Below, one piece after another: positions 13,119 through 26,100 of a DNA stretch of 64,000 nt. The stretch is from Gautieria morchelliformis (taxonomy: Eukaryota > Basidiomycota > Agaricomycetes > Gomphales > Gomphaceae): assembly GCA_015179125.1 (NCBI GenBank), contig WHVA01000284.1, positions 81,424 to 145,423 on the forward strand. The letters are read 5' to 3'. The notes beneath the pieces are model-generated. The model was not told the DNA's origin. It saw only the letters and a program-made list of their open reading frames with translations, and made no database searches. The stretch's first letter is position 1. Every line of letters begins with the position of its first letter. A program made the translations under genes and the position numbers.

Positions 13119-13419
13119 ATGAGTGGGCTGATCGGGGGTGGTGTATGGCCAGATAGAAAGTAACGTTCACTAGTTGCGGTTCGGGGCTACTCATTTTTAT
13201 TGAGGATATGTAGTTTGGCTGTTGTTGTGTCACCATTAATCCAACTGAAGATAAAAGCTTTGATTTGATTTGATGATATGTAACCGAAAACGCCGAGTCC
13301 ACGCCTTGCATAATGGGGAACCAACAAGAGCACCACAGTCTTCATCCTATGCAGAACATAAGGACAAAGAAAAGGCTATGGCCCAAGCAATTATATTTGA
13401 AAGGACCTTGGTCCGATCG

Positions 13420-14036
13420 TCAACGCCGTCCCTCAACCATGATGATCTGTCCAAAAGACGCATATGTAAGCCTTGGTAGTAGAGGACAGCTAGTGATGGT
13501 ACTTGCATGATACCCAAAATTAGTCTTGACCAGGGGTGAAATCACTGGTTTATCCACTGTAGAGGGCTCGAGAGCAAATGCAGCATCTTGAAAGGGTCCA
13601 ACCATGGATCCTCGAGACATGTATCCAAGTGAACCTCCCGCTGCAACTCTCGTGAGTCACCGGTGTTTCTGACTACAACTCTTTACCTTTTGCTTTATCT
13701 TCGGAGTATTCTTGCGCAACTTTATCGAACCGTTGTCCTTCCTGACAAGGCTTCAAGCATCAGCCGATATCTGGCTCAAGATATTGAACCAAGTGCCTGG
13801 AGCTTGCTCAGAGCTTCCGTGGCCTTGCTATGCTTTTCGCATAGAATATGTCTGACATTGACGGCGGTCGCTGGTTTCAAGCCTCCTTTGCCCTAGAACA
13901 CAATGAGCGCTGTACAGCACCCATTGATCGCCAGACAACGTGCCTTCGTAGCCCCCTCCTTTGATTTGTCAGCTCGCACACCTTTCTTCTCAGCACCCTT
14001 GGCCTTCTTGTCACCGCTCGCTTTCTTTGGTGCCAT
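13420..14036 (-). CDS. Parvulin-type peptidyl-prolyl isomerase, PIN4/Par14 family
   Basis: A five-exon gene. The start [18 protein letters not shown] is the basic, DNA/pre-ribosome-binding arm typical of Par14. After an intron comes [20 protein letters not shown] with [12 protein letters not shown], then [35 protein letters not shown], and KTNFGYH joined to IIMVEGRR and a stop at 13,420-13,422. These blocks cover the whole parvulin fold. The family lacks the WW domain of Pin1/Ess1 and functions in pre-rRNA processing and chromatin. The last intron uses a GC donor (CAT|GCAAGT ... GGACAG|ATC); using the nearby GT would delete the conserved Tyr-His. A second intron after LSKLQ has either a weak GC donor or a GT donor 7 nt further on. 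The gene is divergent from RLI1. Confidence 0.85.
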
Positions 14037-14188
14037 AACGAGATTGTGCAGAGGAATCAAATTAATCGAACGCGAGCACCTGGGGACACGTGCTAGAGAG
14101 TCACGTGACCCTCAGGCGAATCCTTTGGGCGCCAGGAAAACCGTGTGACACTTACAAATCTCAGCTATAGCACATACCATATTTCAAG
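14037..14188. promoter_or_regulatory. Shared 152-bp divergent promoter, PIN4-like gene / RLI1
   Basis: The start codons of the two divergent genes are only 152 bp apart. Two CACGTG palindromes lie in the centre, at 14,087-14,092 and 14,102-14,107, 15 bp apart. CACGTG is the core site of fungal bHLH regulators such as Cbf1 and Pho4. A regulatory role here is inference from position and motif. Confidence 0.55.
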
Positions 14189-16581
14189 ATGGCAGACAAA
14201 ATCACGCGTATAGCCATCGTTGACTCAAATCGATGTCGCCCAAAACGATGCGCTCAAGAATGCAAGAAGGTTGGTCTTTCAACGTCATCACGACTCTGTG
14301 CACTGACATGTCCGGTAGTCGTGTCCAGTAGTAAAGATGGGTTCGTTCGATGCATCACAACAGCCAAAAAAATTACTTTTAACTCTGCCTAGGGAAGCTA
14401 TGTATTGAAGTCAAACCCACCGATAAAATTGCTTTCATCTCTGAGGTCCTGTGCATTGGATGCGGTATCTGTGTCAAGAAGTAAGTATTGCTGCCACTGA
14501 TCTATTATGGATGCTGACCACCGGAAGATGTCCATTTGAGGCTATAGCAATCATCAATCTTCCAACAAATCTCGAGTCTCAAGTGACACACCGTTACACC
14601 GCTAATGCGTTCAAGCTACATCGGTTGCCAACACCACGACCGGGCCAAGTCCTGGGACTTGTTGGTACAAACGGCATTGGAAAGAGCACAGCCCTCAAAA
14701 TTCTGGCTGGAAAATTGAAACCAAATCTGGGAAGATACGACGTGAGCACACAAAACCATTCACCTCCCTTCCTTGCGTGAACGATGTCACTGTATATAGG
14801 ATCCTCCTGATTGGCAAGACATTCTAAAGTACTTCCGTGGATCCGAACTGCAGAACTACTTTACAAAAGTCCTCGAGGATAATTTGAAGGCCCTGATTAA
14901 GCCTCAATACGTCGATCATATCCCACGGGCGATCAAGGGCGACTTGACTGTAAATCAAATGTTAAACCAGAAACTTGAACTGGACAACAAGCAGCAGATG
15001 ATAGACGAACTAGAGCTTAATGAGGTACTTGAACGTCAAGTTACTCAGCTAAGCGGTGGAGAATTGCAGCGATTTGCGATTGCTATGTCATGTATCCAAA
15101 AGGCGGATGTGTGAGTACAATTTTCTCTTACATGTACGCTCTTTCCGTTACCTATTTGCTACAGTTATATGTTCGATGAGCCATCAAGTTATTTGGACAT
15201 CAAGCAGCGTTTACGTGCTGCCCAGACAATCCGAGGCTTATTACATCCAGACTGTTATGTTGTAGCCGTCGAGCACGACCTTTCAGTTTTGGATTATTTG
15301 TCGGATTTCATCTGCTGTTTATATGGTAAACCCAGCATGTATGGTGTCGTGACAATGCCTTACTCTGTCAGGGAAGGTCCGTCCAGCTGACACATGTTGA
15401 TCTTTGGGGGCTGATGTGAAATGCAGGAATCAATATCTTCTTGGACGGCTTCGTACCCACTGAAAACTTGCGATTCCGTGACGAATCCCTTTCATTCAAG
15501 ATGGTTGAGACGGCAGAAGAGATTCTGATAGACAAATCTCGGCGCTACTCCTATCCTGCCATGACCAAGACGCTTGGCGGCTTTAAGTTGACGGTTGAAG
15601 CTGGCGAATTCACCGATTCTGAAATTATTGTCATGTTGGGCGAGAATGGGACAGGCAAAACAACATTTGTACGACTCCTTGCAGGCGATAAGCCCGACGT
15701 CGAGACGGATGTACAATCTCTAGCCGTCTCACTCAAGCCCCAGACAATATCGCCTAAATTCCCTGGGACGGTACGGATGCTATTACTTAAACAAATCAAA
15801 CAAGCCTTCATGCATCCTCAATTTCAAACCGATGTTGTCAAACCAATGAACCTGGACAACATTATAGATCAGGAGGTCAAGACATTGTCTGGAGGAGAGT
15901 TACAACGAGTCGCCATCGTACTTGCGTTGGGTGGGTCCCATGCCAATCGAAACTGACCAGCACTATATGTCCATAAATTATTTACCAGGGAAGCCGAACG
16001 TATCTGTGTATCTATTAGATGAACCAAGCAGGTGTGTATGCTCTCATCTATATTTGCGAGGGAGTTATCGACATGTCTAGTTTCCTCGATTCCGAGCAAC
16101 GTATCATTGCCAGCAAAGTCATCAAACGGTAAGCTTCTTGGTAGGCTCTTTGAAAGATTGGCTGAAACGTAGCTTTTTTGACTCAGGTTTATATTGCATG
16201 CCAAAAAAACAGCCTTCGTGATCGAACACGACTTCATCATGGCTACTTACCTCGCCGACCGGGTCATTGTTTTCCAGGGGCAGCCGGCTGTGGCAGCTAC
16301 TGCTACACCGTAAGTCAATGCAGTGTTATTTAACGTGCATCTGTCTCATACGTGAACTCCGGCCGCCCTCAGCCCTCAATCGCTTCTAACAGGCATGAAC
16401 CAATTCTTGGCGTCTTTGGAGATCACCTTCCGACGAGACCCGACTAATTACCGGCCTCGAGTCAACAAGTTAAACAGTGTAAAGGACAAAGAGCAGAAAT
16501 GTACGCCAAAGTTTCATCATTCGCTTGTCACCCTCTCACCTCGCCCTAGCCACTGGGAACTACTTCTTCCTAGAGGAGTAG
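14189..16581 (+). CDS. RLI1: Ribosome recycling ATPase Rli1/ABCE1
   Basis: Start [20 protein letters not shown] with the N-terminal Fe-S cysteines ([26 protein letters not shown]). NBD1 carries Walker [13 protein letters not shown], signature [14 protein letters not shown] and Walker [19 protein letters not shown]2 carries [32 protein letters not shown] joined to [10 protein letters not shown] across an intron, and the H-loop [14 protein letters not shown]. The C-terminus is [11 protein letters not shown], an intron, then [10 protein letters not shown] and a stop at 16,579-16,581, matching the invariant family end. About ten short introns interrupt it. ABCE1 splits 80S ribosomes after termination or rescue and aids initiation and ribosome export; it is essential in eukaryotes. 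Every diagnostic motif is intact. Confidence 0.95.
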
Positions 16582-16832
16582 CTTGGATTCGCGTTGTTGC
16601 ACTACCTTGTACTCGTCGTTACCTGTACTCACCTGGGAAATCATGGGTGTATTGATGGCTGTCCCTTCGTCGGATAGTCGACAGACATGTAATACCCGCA
16701 ACATGCATGGCAAGGATGTTAGTTAGATGCAATATTAGTAGTACATGGTTGTCTATTTCTTATTTGGAAATGAGCGAGGCAAGAGGGTAGACTTCACGAC
16801 GAGAATGTGCTATCAAACGGGAGGGGGGTGAA

Positions 16833-17345
16833 TTATTGTTGAGGCTGGAATAGATGCCGAAACCGAGATGTTTCCGATGCTTCAACAACTTTGTTGTAAT
16901 TTTCAAGGTCCTTGTCAGCTGCAGGACGTCGGGCTCATTGAAGAGTTCACAAGCAGTCATTTGCTTACTGAAATCAGAGCCCAAGTCCGTGCTGGCTAGC
17001 ATCATAATCACATTTGCCTCTTCTACCTTTCCGATAACCTCAACATAAGGATCGCTCATGTTACTGGTCTAGTATAATACCAGTCTCGTTAGTAGACACA
17101 TTGTATTGACATTTACAACGGCGACGCACCTTTGATAGCTTTATTTTGACTTCGCCACCGTCACTAGCTTGCACGATCGCGGTGTCACCTTGCAGCTATA
17201 GTGCAGAAGTATGAGACCTATGCATGAACGTTTCGGGGGAGACATTCGAGGTCACCTTCAGTATCTTAACCCACAATCGTACGGTTCGGCCAAGGTAATT
17301 TGGAAGCTGCGCAGAATTGGTGTGAGGCGACTGAATGTCAGCCAT
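16833..17345 (-). CDS. RFA3: Replication protein A small subunit (RPA14/Rfa3-like)
   Basis: A small OB-fold protein in at least three exons. It starts MADIQSPHTNSAQLPNYLGR, continues VRLWVKILKV and GDTAIVQASDGGEVKIKLSK, then YVEVIGKVEEANVIMMLAST with LGSDF. A GTAAGC...CTGCAG intron joins this to TDKDLENYNKVVEA and RFRHLFQPQQ, stop at 16,833-16,835. The VEV-x-GKV block and the YN-xx-V helix before an aromatic end match Rep_fac-A_3 proteins. In the nucleus Rfa3 stabilises the RPA heterotrimer on single-stranded DNA. Reading straight through the last intron would give a longer unconserved tail ending at 16,760, which I think is wrong. Tandem with CUE3 and convergent with RLI1. Confidence 0.72.
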
Positions 17346-17670
17346 GGCAGAAGGAAAGCGTGTCTGAGTCGCGTACACAACGGTCCACATCGCAGTAGAT
17401 TGAGTTATTAATAAGTACAGTATTTAATAAGTATTTAATATTTAATGATTAGTAGTCTCCCAGCGGCACCCAGACATCTTGCTTTGCAGGTTTGTTACGG
17501 GCAACGGGCAGCAAGTTGAGGCCTGAGGCCTTACTTCTAGATGTGATTGTGTGGTATACTTAGTACAGCTACCGAGGTTCGAGTTGCTTCTGGCTCGGAG
17601 AAGCACAAGTAAGACGATAACGTCAAAACGTCTACTGTACAATAAATATACGGAAACCATGACTGAACCT
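17346..17670. other. AT-rich spacer between RFA3 and CUE3
   Basis: A 325-bp spacer containing a short tandem run of TATTTAATAAG-like units near 17,418-17,445. It must include the RFA3 promoter and CUE3 3' end. No gene is visible. Confidence 0.4.
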
Positions 17671-20028
17671 TCAGGAAATAGGGGCTCCCCCTCGTGCCAT
17701 CTTCTTGTCATGACCCCGTTTTCTATTGTGATTAGCTCTCCCTGACTTATTTTGTTCCTTAGTGGCTCGATCGTGAACTATATGATTGTTAGCGCCACCA
17801 CCCCGACCACGACCTTTGGCCTTTCCACCGCGCTGGGGTGATGCAGTTCCACTGGGACCAGGTTCCATAGCGTTCGTGTTTGCCAACAGCGTCGCATTTC
17901 CTGAGAACTCGTGCTTTTGGAGAATCTTGTCTTTTCGGGGCTGATCGAGTGGCTCTTGTCAAACCAGAGCTAGCTAGCACACATCTTACTTACGTTTCGT
18001 TCTAACATAATTCTCCATCCTTCGATTTGTTCATCCGCCAAACCTTCCAATGCCCGTCAGAGTCACTTTGCAGAAAATTGGATTACATGCAGCACCTGTT
18101 TTCAACTTGAGCTCTGCGCGAGCTTTCGAGCGCCTGGTGGAGCTGTCACGGTCGAAAACTTTTGGATTGTCCAAATAAGCCAATTCGAGGAGCGTCTCTG
18201 TTGAAGGTGTCTGCTGCTGAGTATGTTAGCTCTTCCTGAACATATTGTGAAAACATAAACCACACTTTCCGTTTCATCATCGCTGTCAGCACCATCACTG
18301 GCCTCACCGTCGCCAGCGACCTTCACTCGCTTGTCAGCGAGCGGGTCGTCGTCTAGCTCCTCATCGAAGAATGGGACAGTTTTCCCTCTTCCTGCCAGTG
18401 GAGGGTTTTCCATGCCGTCTTCTTCGTCACCCGAAAGCTCTGCAGCCCGTCGAAGGATATCAGCTTTCATTTGCTCAATGAAAGACCGGTCATGAAGGAG
18501 GGCGTCAGCGTCGTTACTTTGAGATATGTCGGGATGGTCAGAATGGGTGCCTTAACAATAAGGAAGAGGTCTACGAACATAGTTTTTCCGATCCTTAGCC
18601 GTGAGAAATCCATTATGTCTTCATCCCAAGCGTTTCGTCTGTCCTTCACGTACTTGAAATCTTCAGCAGGCGGAACAGTTCCTGGGGGCGTTAATTCCTT
18701 CTCGGCCAACTCGGCCGGCAAAGTACCCTCCAGGAGAGAAGAGATGAGCTTAGCGGGGTCACCATCCATAGACGGGTGTTCAAGGCAGCGTCGAACGTGT
18801 TCCAATGAATGGGATGGGAATATATCCCTTACTTGAGCAATGGCTTGGTCCATATTTGCTTCCCTCTGTATTTTAATACGATTCTGACAATCAGCACCGA
18901 GGGGGAATAAGGCTGGATTTTACATACGGCTGGATCCTGGATACGAACCTTTCCCTTTCCCTTCCCGTTTGAACTAGTGGCAGGCTCGATCTTCCGAACA
19001 AGTGGGTCCTTTTTGATAATAAGAGAAAGACCACCGGCAGGCTTGGTCCCGTGCGGTGAAGGTGACAATTCAGCTAACGTCGACGCAAGAAGATCCGTAC
19101 GGGCATCATCTGCTCCTTGAAGCTTGTCACTCAAGACTCCAGAAAGGTCGAATGCATACTGATAATCGGAAAGAAGGGGTTGTGAGATGAATGGGATAGG
19201 AGCGGTATGCTCGGAGATGGATGACGAGGGGAGGTCCAAGATTGAAAAGAGGAGGTCGAACAACTGCTCGTTGTGTCCGCCTTCGAGAAGTGTCTGAACT
19301 ATGGCATGAAATGAATCTACAAGGGACGCCTTTGTATACAGCCAGTCTCTTTGCCACCCAGCCACAGCAGCAGGATCCTGGACCTGGAGTGTCACTCCTC
19401 CGTGATAGTTTGCAAAATTGTCCAGCCCGGCATGGTAACATCTTGCAAGTGTCAAAATAAAGTCCTTGGTCTGCACGAATGATGTAACGATCGTAGGCCC
19501 GCAACGAAGAAGCTGTGACAACACGTAGGCCACCCTGCGAGTGGAGGAGGCCGATCTATTCTGCACGTCTTGCAGGCTCGCCTCAAAAGCCGGGACCACG
19601 TCAATCATGAAGCTCTCTCGAAGGGACGGTGTGGCCATGCATGATTCCTGGAAGATGAATTTCATAGAACTCGCATTTCTTTCTCCGTACGACACGGCCA
19701 GGTCGACAAGGACTGACACATCAAGGCCCTCTCGAATTTGTGCGAGCCGTTTTGCTAATTGAAGAGTCAACCTGCGAACTGAGAGTTCGGGAGGGCTCAA
19801 TTTGGTCCCCTTGGCCTCATTGTCCAAGACTTGCAGAGCATGTTGCGCATCGTCCTGAGCGTAGGTACGCACAAATGTTCGGGCCCATGCAACGTCAAGA
19901 TGGCTGTTGGGAAGAGAGACAGTATGGCAGAGAACTTTAGTTACAGCAGCCGTCAAAGAGTCGTACTGTGACCGAGGAAGGTAGCTTTTATCCTGCCACG
20001 GAGCATATCGTAGTGTGGCAGTAGACAT
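17671..20028 (-). CDS. CUE3: CUE-domain protein Cue3/ASCC2 (RQT complex)
   Basis: The first exon (20,028 to about 18,960) encodes MSTATLRYAPWQDKSYLPRS and a helical N-terminal domain characteristic of ASCC2. A CUE domain follows in the 18,853-18,700 exon (MDQAIAQVRDIFPSHSLEHV, CLEHPSMDGDPAKLISSLLE). Next are acidic exons (SGDEEDGMENPPL, FFDEELDDDPLADKRVKV) and a basic C-terminal exon ending ANHNRKRGHDKKMARGG, a conserved Cue3 tail; stop at 17,671-17,673. ASCC2/Cue3 binds polyubiquitin through the CUE domain and, with Slh1/ASCC3 and Rqt4, dissociates collided ribosomes ubiquitinated by Hel2. Exon joins in the C-terminal half are approximate. Confidence 0.85.
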
Positions 20029-20260
20029 TGAGCAAAACTTAAATAACCCTGTGGAGACAACTTCGGCACTTCAACGATCTAAGATCAAGACATTTCTTTG
20101 GGAACGTAAAGTATGTATCATTGAAGGAAATGCTCTTATTGCACAAAACGGGACAGATGATGGGTAAGTACCAAGAAACACGCATGAGAAAGGATAGTAA
20201 AAGCACAGAGCGAAAACAAGAAACTTCTCGCTCAGAATGCCCCACGGCCATCCATAACGA

Positions 20261-20999
<739 letters not shown>

Positions 21000-22336
21000 G
21001 TAGTATGCTTATTGTTCGACTGAAGGATGTGCGAGGATGAGATCCCGTGGGGAAGACAGCGTCATTGTTATTTATGGTCAGAAAGCCACCGGGCCAGGAT
21101 TGGAATAAGATCAAACGTCAGGTAGAACGGAGATCAATAGTTAGCATGAGAACACCATAAGTTCGTGAGCACTTACAAGATGTGAGGCTTGACGAGGAGT
21201 TGTAGGAAGAGGTGATGGTGGTGGCGGGATAAGAATCACTGGCTCGGAGTTGGTTCTGAGTTGGTCATATTTGGCTGTAGCGCTTTATAATCGCCTTCCT
21301 GTGCAACTTTTTATTCAACCTGGACACGCTGCTTTCTCATGTCTTTACTGATCCCTGATACATGCATCGATTGTTATTTTACTCCCCTTTGTGCAAAGGT
21401 CCTCCTCTGCAGGAGAGTCACATTCATTTACGGCCGGTACCGGATAAATTTTAGACTATGACCACTTCCTATCACAGCGCTGCTTTTTGGCCACTTTTCT
21501 CAGAGGGATCGTAGAGCCACGCACCAGCGAATCTCGTATGCTGGCGATAAAACACTCTTCGAGCTTGAGGTGTGACGGGAGTGTTATCGTCTGATTTCTT
21601 TTCTCAGCGGCAATCTCGAATGAGTCTAGGCGGCCGCATGGTATATTTCCGGCACCGTCACCTTGGGTGTGAGTCGTCGACAACCTCTGACGTAGATATG
21701 TAAGTCATCATTTTACAATGAGAAATGCGAGTACAGTAACCTTTGTCGCCGCAGTTGCATGGACAAATGCGATGCTGTCGGTTACTCGGATAGGGTCAGC
21801 TTTGCGCATGTGCGGCGCGGTGTTAATTTCTTCTTTCTGTAACCCTACTAACATCTACTTCATGGAAACGCCAAGACACACACGCAGCAGAGGATTTATG
21901 CGCGATGCTGACAGTAGGTCGCAGACCCAGACTTACTTATCCAGCACGTGGCTTTCATTATATTTCCTTCGCTTCTTGGGTGATAAGAAACACAGTACGT
22001 GCCGGGTAATGCATTCCCCACCTCAGGGTGTCGAGCCCTATACAGCACAAGTCGGTCGTCGCCGAATCCAAACTAACCAAACTAACCAGTGACGCGCGCG
22101 ACTGCCAGCTGTTTTGGCCCATATTAGGCATTGGGCCAAGCTTTTGCTTAAATTATCATCACTTCCTTACCTTCATGACAGTTTTGTCAAGTAGTCCTTT
22201 TTCACTTGTTCAAAGCCAAACCCTTTCCCCCTCCTGTGTACGAGGACTTCGTATAACTTGAGTGGCAACGAAGTCGATTACTAGTATCTTCGGCGGTTCT
22301 CATCTAGAAGGTAAGTCCCAGGCCATTCTGCAGTCC
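21000..22336. other. 1.3-kb interval without a confident gene
   Basis: Contains the UBC4 upstream region. A minus-strand ORF at 21,456-21,683 has a basic end (RKVAKKQRCDRKWS) but no recognisable domain or matching neighbouring exons. A run of AACCAAACTAACCA-like sequence occurs near 22,070. Nothing else supportable. Confidence 0.4.
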
Positions 22337-22967
22337 TCACCCGGGTATTTCCTCCTCTGACAACGCTCGAGCGTCCCACACCATGCGTGTCGACGCCACC
22401 GCCAAGTGGGCTCTTGGAAGTCTTTCCCACACGCGCGTTCTTGCAACGTGCTCAAGCAATATTGCCGCGATCAGAAGCAAGGGCAGCCCAATGGCCAGAG
22501 GTGCGATATGGAGGCCTTGGGGGTATGTTCGCGTGAAGTTTGTATATTCTTCAAATAATATATGCAATCTGCATTCCCGGTGTGCAGCCGAAGCAGATAG
22601 CCAACGTGATAAGTTGCGGAGTCTTGCGCAAGCTTCACCTTCCTGCCAAGTACACAGAATGGCCTTTGGGAGTGCCTTCTTGTAGTAATACAGGTTGAGT
22701 CTCGTGCTCCAACTGAGAAAGCCAAGTCGCACCGTCACCAGAAACACTATTACTCCTTCGCTACAGGATGGGAAAGGGTTTACGGTAAGCGAGAAGTTGC
22801 CCATACCTGCTTATTTTGACTTTCACGGAGGTGAGTTCCGAAAACACCATCGCGGCTCTAAAGGCAAGTGCATCGAGGGTGCCACTTCCTAATGGCGTAA
22901 AGGCTTCATCTCGGCTGATCCAGCTATTTGTGCTCTCGGTCACGGTCCTTGGAATCTGCAAAAGCAA
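22337..22967 (-). CDS. Unrecognised protein with a C-terminal membrane segment
   Basis: An unidentified gene, exon structure uncertain. A first coding stretch (about 22,960-22,840) reads TVTESTNSWISRDEAFTPLG and AFRAAMVFSELTS. A GTGAAAG...CTGTAG intron probably joins it to RRSNSVSGDGATWLSQLEHE. The C-terminal exon contains a strongly hydrophobic helix, IAPLAIGLPLLLIAAILLEH, then a basic tail ending DARALSEEEIPG and a stop at 22,337-22,339. A single C-terminal helix suggests a tail-anchored or type-II membrane protein. The true start ATG was not found with certainty (a nearby MKLQVL exon is possible). Divergent from the Vps39-like gene. Confidence 0.4.
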
Positions 22968-23116
22968 TGAAAGTCCTCACCAAAGAACCTGGAGTTTCAT
23001 GTCATTGGTCTGATGGTTTGCTGATGGTCATGGTTCGTGGAAAGCCCATTAGATGTCACGTGATCCATACCCAGGCTTAGTCAAAGCACTTCAGTCTTTC
23101 AGTGCCTAAGGTACTT

Positions 23117-26100
23117 ATGGCGACAGGCCAGAGCCTACCGGATTTGCCTCCATACCATTTACAGCACCTTGTTTCCAATGTCAAGGAGCTTTTAGGTGGT
23201 TCTTCTCCAGGTGAAGTTGAGGATTTTGTGTATGACCAGCCATAGAATTTACTTCGTATTAGGCAGACCTTCCTCTCGTGCGGACCGTGGACCTGTTGAG
23301 GTGCGCTGCGCCCAAGCCCTTGGTAAATCCAATATGTTGTTATGATGTTATACGCCTAATACATTGCATATCGAGGCTCTGAGTTATACGTGGGTTGTTC
23401 GGACGGGTCTATACTCAGATATGCGTTCGTGGACTCTTTGGGATCTTCGGTGAGCTCCGTCCGTCGACTTCGCACTTCTTACTTACAAATTATTTTCAAG
23501 GCAGAGTCCTACCAACTTCTCACCCACCAAGCACTGCCGTCCGGTCATGCCATCGAACAAATAGTCCTTGCACCGAGTGTCGAAAAGGCTTTGGTTCTTT
23601 GTGGCAAGCAATATTATTGCTTCGCCTTTTTTCTTCCCTCTTACGTTACTATGTTGTGCCCCAGACCACCAGATCTACTTCTTCACACTTCCTAATTTGG
23701 AACCATTGGACCAGCTCATGAAACCAATCAGGAATGTAGTCACGTATGCACTCGATGATACACATCAGCAACGCAAACCTCCAGCAGATCGTCGGTCCCA
23801 GCCTCCGGATGTCGTTACCGTGTGCGTGTTAAAACGGAGCAGCATCGTTGTATACAGCCTAGGATTGCGATTACAATTTCGAAAGGTACGTGAAGACCTT
23901 CCAATTTCGCGGTCACAGTATCTGAGTGCGCGCGGTTCTCTAGGAAATACCGCTTCCGAATGGAGCTACACTGGGCCGCCTCTCAAATAAACATCTTTGC
24001 ATAGCAGATCATGATACATACAACGTGATCGACCTTGAATCTGCGAGTTTGATCCCACTTCTTCCACTATCCCAGGTAGACTCGTCACCAGTCAAGTCAC
24101 CAGTCAAGCCATCAATCACCGTCATAGGCGAGAGTGAATTCTTGTTGTTATCGTGGACGGGATCCAGTACACTTGGTGTATTCATCACCGGCACAGGCGA
24201 TCCTGTTCGAGGTACATTGACGTGGAACATGCACCCCACGGCGCTATGTATGTGACACATCGACCTACTATAGGGGTGGATGCTTATTTCCTTGTAGGTT
24301 GCGACTACCCTTACGTTACTTCTCTCCTTCCCAATGGCAATATAGAGGTACATGAGCTCGAAACACAAGCACTTCGCCAGATCCTCTCGTCCACTAGTGC
24401 AATTTCCCCCATTGCACTGGGGAAAAGTACTCACGGCTTTGTTGTTCCACGTGATAACCAGAAACACACACTGGATCTTGTGGACTTCCCTCTTTTAGAG
24501 CCGGCCGCGCCCAATACTAGCGAGATAGAAGAAAGAGCAGCGGTCGGAGGACAGTCAAATTCCCAAACTCCAACGTCAGGGGATGCCACTCCCACTTCCT
24601 CATCCACGACAAAACATCGTACAAGACAGTCAAAGGCATCTATCCTTGCTGTCTGCACTGACGCCATTTACGCACTGGCTGTTCCCACGCTCATTCAGCA
24701 AATAGATACGCTAGTAAACGCTCATAAACTCAACGAGGCGACAAACTTGGCGAAAGAACAGCAAAGGAAGCTCGAGCAAAGGAAAAGGGCCTCGCACTCT
24801 CATAGTGCAGGTGAGCTCGAGGCTCAGGTAGCTGTCTTTTAACAGTTCTAAGTGCGGGGGAGTTATTGACCGAATACTACAGAGCGAAGAGGTTTCTTAC
24901 GTGTACCAGCGGTTGGGGTACAAGTACCTTTCTGAAACATCCTTCGAAGATGCAGGGATCAATTTATTCAGGGGCAATGTTGATCCACGACTACTGGTAC
25001 GACTCTTTCCCAGCCTCCGCGGAACGCTCTTATCGCCATCCATATCGCTTCCCGTCTTCTATGGCCTTGAATCTCAGTTGCGCTCCCTCAACAGTGTGGA
25101 TACAATCAGTGAGCTACTCTCTCCCCATTCCCTCCCCGTCGCCACCCGCAGTGTCCCCCTGACCAGTCCTTCATTACGCTCCCCTTCCCTCTACTGGTTG
25201 CGGGAACTGACTTGCAGTCGTGACGAACCTAGTTAAGAATTACACCCCACACCTACAGCCCAATACACGATCCGCTCCTCCAACTTCCGAGTTGCGCAAG
25301 CTGCTGGTAGTGTCTGCAAGGGATATGTTGAGAGAGTACCTTCGCAAATGGAAAAATAAGGTCCTCTATAGTGGTGAGCCTGTGATCAAGGAAACCAGCC
25401 AGGTGAGGTTGCAGCGGGTGTGTGTATAGTGTTGCTGACATGGCTACACTCATTGCTTAGGTCATTGACACTGTAATGGTCAAGCTTCTTGCTGAGAGCG
25501 AGGACACCCAAGAGCTATATTCGCTCCTGGACTCCTCGGAGGATATCGTTGTCGAAGAGGTCGAGGAGACTTTGGTTCGGACGGGACAGTATCACGCTCT
25601 TGTCAAAATATATCGCAAGCGAAACGAAACGGGCAAATTGCTCAATGTTTTGTCGAAGTCCGCCATTTTGCTTTACTCGGCGAATGTTCACTAATATGAA
25701 TAATACTAGGCTCGTAGATGGTGAATGGACGGATGAAGACATACAAGACCCACTCGCACAAATGATGGCCCTTCTAAATGAGACACGGGATCGCATGCTT
25801 ATACAGCGGTGGGGTCTATGGCTTATCAAGCAGGATGCATCTGCCGGGCTCAAGGTATACCTTGCCACTGTTCTTTTAAATTGGGGCCTATGTTTACCAT
25901 TTACGCATGAAAGCTCTTGATGTCCGGTGACGGGAAGCGATCGACCAAGACCGACGACAGCGTCTTACTATCTCAGATTGAAGCTGTCGACGCTCAAGCA
26001 GGGCAACAATTCCTTGAATACCTCGTCCTCCACAAGCACAGCAACGTAGCATAGTTTTTTTTATCAAGCGTTAGATGCTAATGCTGTTTCAGGACCCTGG

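Noticed and set aside
16760-16832. Extended C-terminus of the RPA small subunit reading through its last intron
   Set aside because: Splicing at GTAAGC/CTGCAG gives the conserved YN-xx-V helix and an earlier stop; the read-through tail has no family similarity.
21456-21683. Possible LSm-like small protein (a RGSTI motif) on the minus strand
   Set aside because: Only a five-residue resemblance; no Sm1 motif and no matching exons nearby.
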